A DNA stretch of 64,000 nucleotides, taken from contig NZ_MTSB01000003.1 of NCBI RefSeq assembly GCF_002093745.1, positions 62,001 to 126,000 of the forward strand. The letters run 5' to 3'. The DNA comes from Pseudomonas graminis (GTDB taxonomy: Bacteria; Pseudomonadota; Gammaproteobacteria; Pseudomonadales; Pseudomonadaceae). Of this stretch, positions 37,523-64,000 are shown in pieces. The notes below the pieces were generated by a model. That model did not search any database and had not been told where the DNA came from. It worked only from the letters and a program-made list of their open reading frames with translations. The position numbers and the translations under genes are program-made. The stretch's first letter is position 1; every line of letters begins with the position of its first letter.

Positions 37523-38191
37523 ATGCCTCATACCCTACTCCCGCAGATTGGCAGGGCCATCGCCAGCATCGGCAATGGTAATTTCTCCAGCATGTTCCAC
37601 AAACTGATCGACACCCAGCTTGCGGTCGATGCCACGCACCTTTCATCACTTCCGCAGCCCTGGCAGGCCCCGGCAGATTCGGCACCTACGGTCTTCAACG
37701 AGACGGTGACGTCGTCGCGGGGCACGTTACTGCTCAACGACTCTATTCATCTGTATCCCGATCAGGCTTCGGAGAGCTTCAGTTGCAAGATTTCGGTGTT
37801 TCGCGCGCTTCCGGCGCATGCGTTTTCCGACAGAGAACGCCGCCAGCTGGACGACATATCACCGCTTCTGTTCTCGATACTCGAACGGCATGTGAATGCC
37901 TTGCAACTGGCGATGCCCAGCCTCGAATACGGCAAGACAGAGAGTTTCGAAGAGCGTTTCCACGAACGCCTGCGCGAGACAGGCCTGACACTGTCCGAGC
38001 GTGAAACGCAGGTCTGCCTCGGCCTGCTGGCCGGTCACACCGCACTCGAACAGGCCGAACGCCTGACGCTCAAGGTCAATACGGTCGGCAGCTACCAACG
38101 CCGTGCCGCCATCAAACTGGGTATCAGCGGTCGGCACTCTCTGATGCGCTGGATGTACGCATCGTCCGAAAGCAACTGCCCGGCCTACTGA
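37523..38191 (+). CDS. LuxR-type transcriptional regulator flanking the syringafactin genes
   Basis: 222-residue regulator with a C-terminal LuxR/FixJ helix-turn-helix (about 155-213; LTLSERETQVCLGLLAGHT, then LKVNTVGSYQRRAAIKLGISG). The N-terminal half does not show the conserved residues of an acyl-homoserine-lactone domain, so it is an orphan LuxR of the kind that flanks lipopeptide synthetase clusters in Pseudomonas. It is convergent with syfB and sits at the 3' end of the synthetase operon. Whether it is the syringafactin activator SyfR or a second regulator cannot be decided, because the region upstream of syfA is outside the window. Confidence 0.82.
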   Translation: MPHTLLPQIGRAIASIGNGNFSSMFHKLIDTQLAVDATHLSSLPQPWQAPADSAPTVFNETVTSSRGTLLLNDSIHLYPDQASESFSCKISVFRALPAHAFSDRERRQLDDISPLLFSILERHVNALQLAMPSLEYGKTESFEERFHERLRETGLTLSERETQVCLGLLAGHTALEQAERLTLKVNTVGSYQRRAAIKLGISGRHSLMRWMYASSESNCPAY

Positions 38192-38228
38192 GCCGCCTCT
38201 ACTCATCAGAACCCGGTATAGCCCGACA

Positions 38229-38272
38229 GTACCGTGGTACGGCGTGCAGGCCCGATGCCGGACCGCACGCCG
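38229..38272. terminator. hairpins between the convergent luxR and syfB genes
   Basis: The 97-base convergent spacer holds an 8-bp perfect stem CGGCGTGC/GCACGCCG (38240-38272, 17-base loop) preceded by GTACC/GGTAC (38229-38240). No T tract follows on either strand, but the position between two converging genes suggests a bidirectional transcription barrier. Confidence 0.45.
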
Positions 38273-38288
38273 ATCACGCCCTACCGGA

Positions 38289-64000
<25,712 letters not shown>

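Overview
This window looks like chromosomal DNA of a plant-associated Pseudomonas, most probably a member of the Pseudomonas syringae complex. The reasons are a complete achromobactin siderophore locus in the gene order known from Dickeya and P. syringae, and, about 18 kb away, a lipopeptide synthetase whose adenylation codes spell the syringafactin peptide. P. syringae pv. syringae B728a is known to make both compounds. Species identity is inferred; no rRNA or housekeeping marker lies in the window. No tRNA, CRISPR array, insertion sequence or prophage was seen.

Left end (1-5.0 kb): a frameshifted NAD-dependent reductase, a membrane GGDEF/EAL protein, a soluble two-PAS chemotaxis transducer and a Nudix hydrolase. 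5.1-25.0 kb: the achromobactin locus, all on the minus strand. Read in the direction of transcription it holds an iron-starvation sigma factor and its FecR-type regulator, the TonB receptor, the aminotransferase AcsF, the synthetases and partners AcsD-AcsE-MFS exporter-AcsC-AcsB-AcsA, the ABC importer CbrABCD, a FhuF-type ferric reductase and an RraA-family protein. Most junctions are overlapping start/stop codons. A good Fur box precedes acsF and a weaker one precedes the sigma factor gene.

25.2-27.7 kb: a second, unrelated ECF sigma/anti-sigma pair with a small TPR protein and a cytochrome b561. 27.9-37.2 kb: an apparently uncharacterised catabolic island. A minus-strand operon encodes a DUF2147 protein, a TorF-type porin, an FGGY sugar kinase, a class II aldolase, a class III aminotransferase, a degenerate class II aldolase and an MFS transporter. 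It is divergent from a TetR regulator plus aldehyde dehydrogenase, with tandem inverted-repeat operators between them. This island is the best candidate here for an undescribed system.

37.5-64 kb: a LuxR-type regulator convergent with the syringafactin synthetases. SyfB (five modules, tandem thioesterases) is complete. SyfA continues past the right edge, so its starter condensation domain and the N-terminal part of its first adenylation domain are missing. The eight adenylation codes read Leu-Leu-Gln-Leu-Thr-Val/Ile-Leu-Leu. No MacAB-type efflux genes follow syfB.
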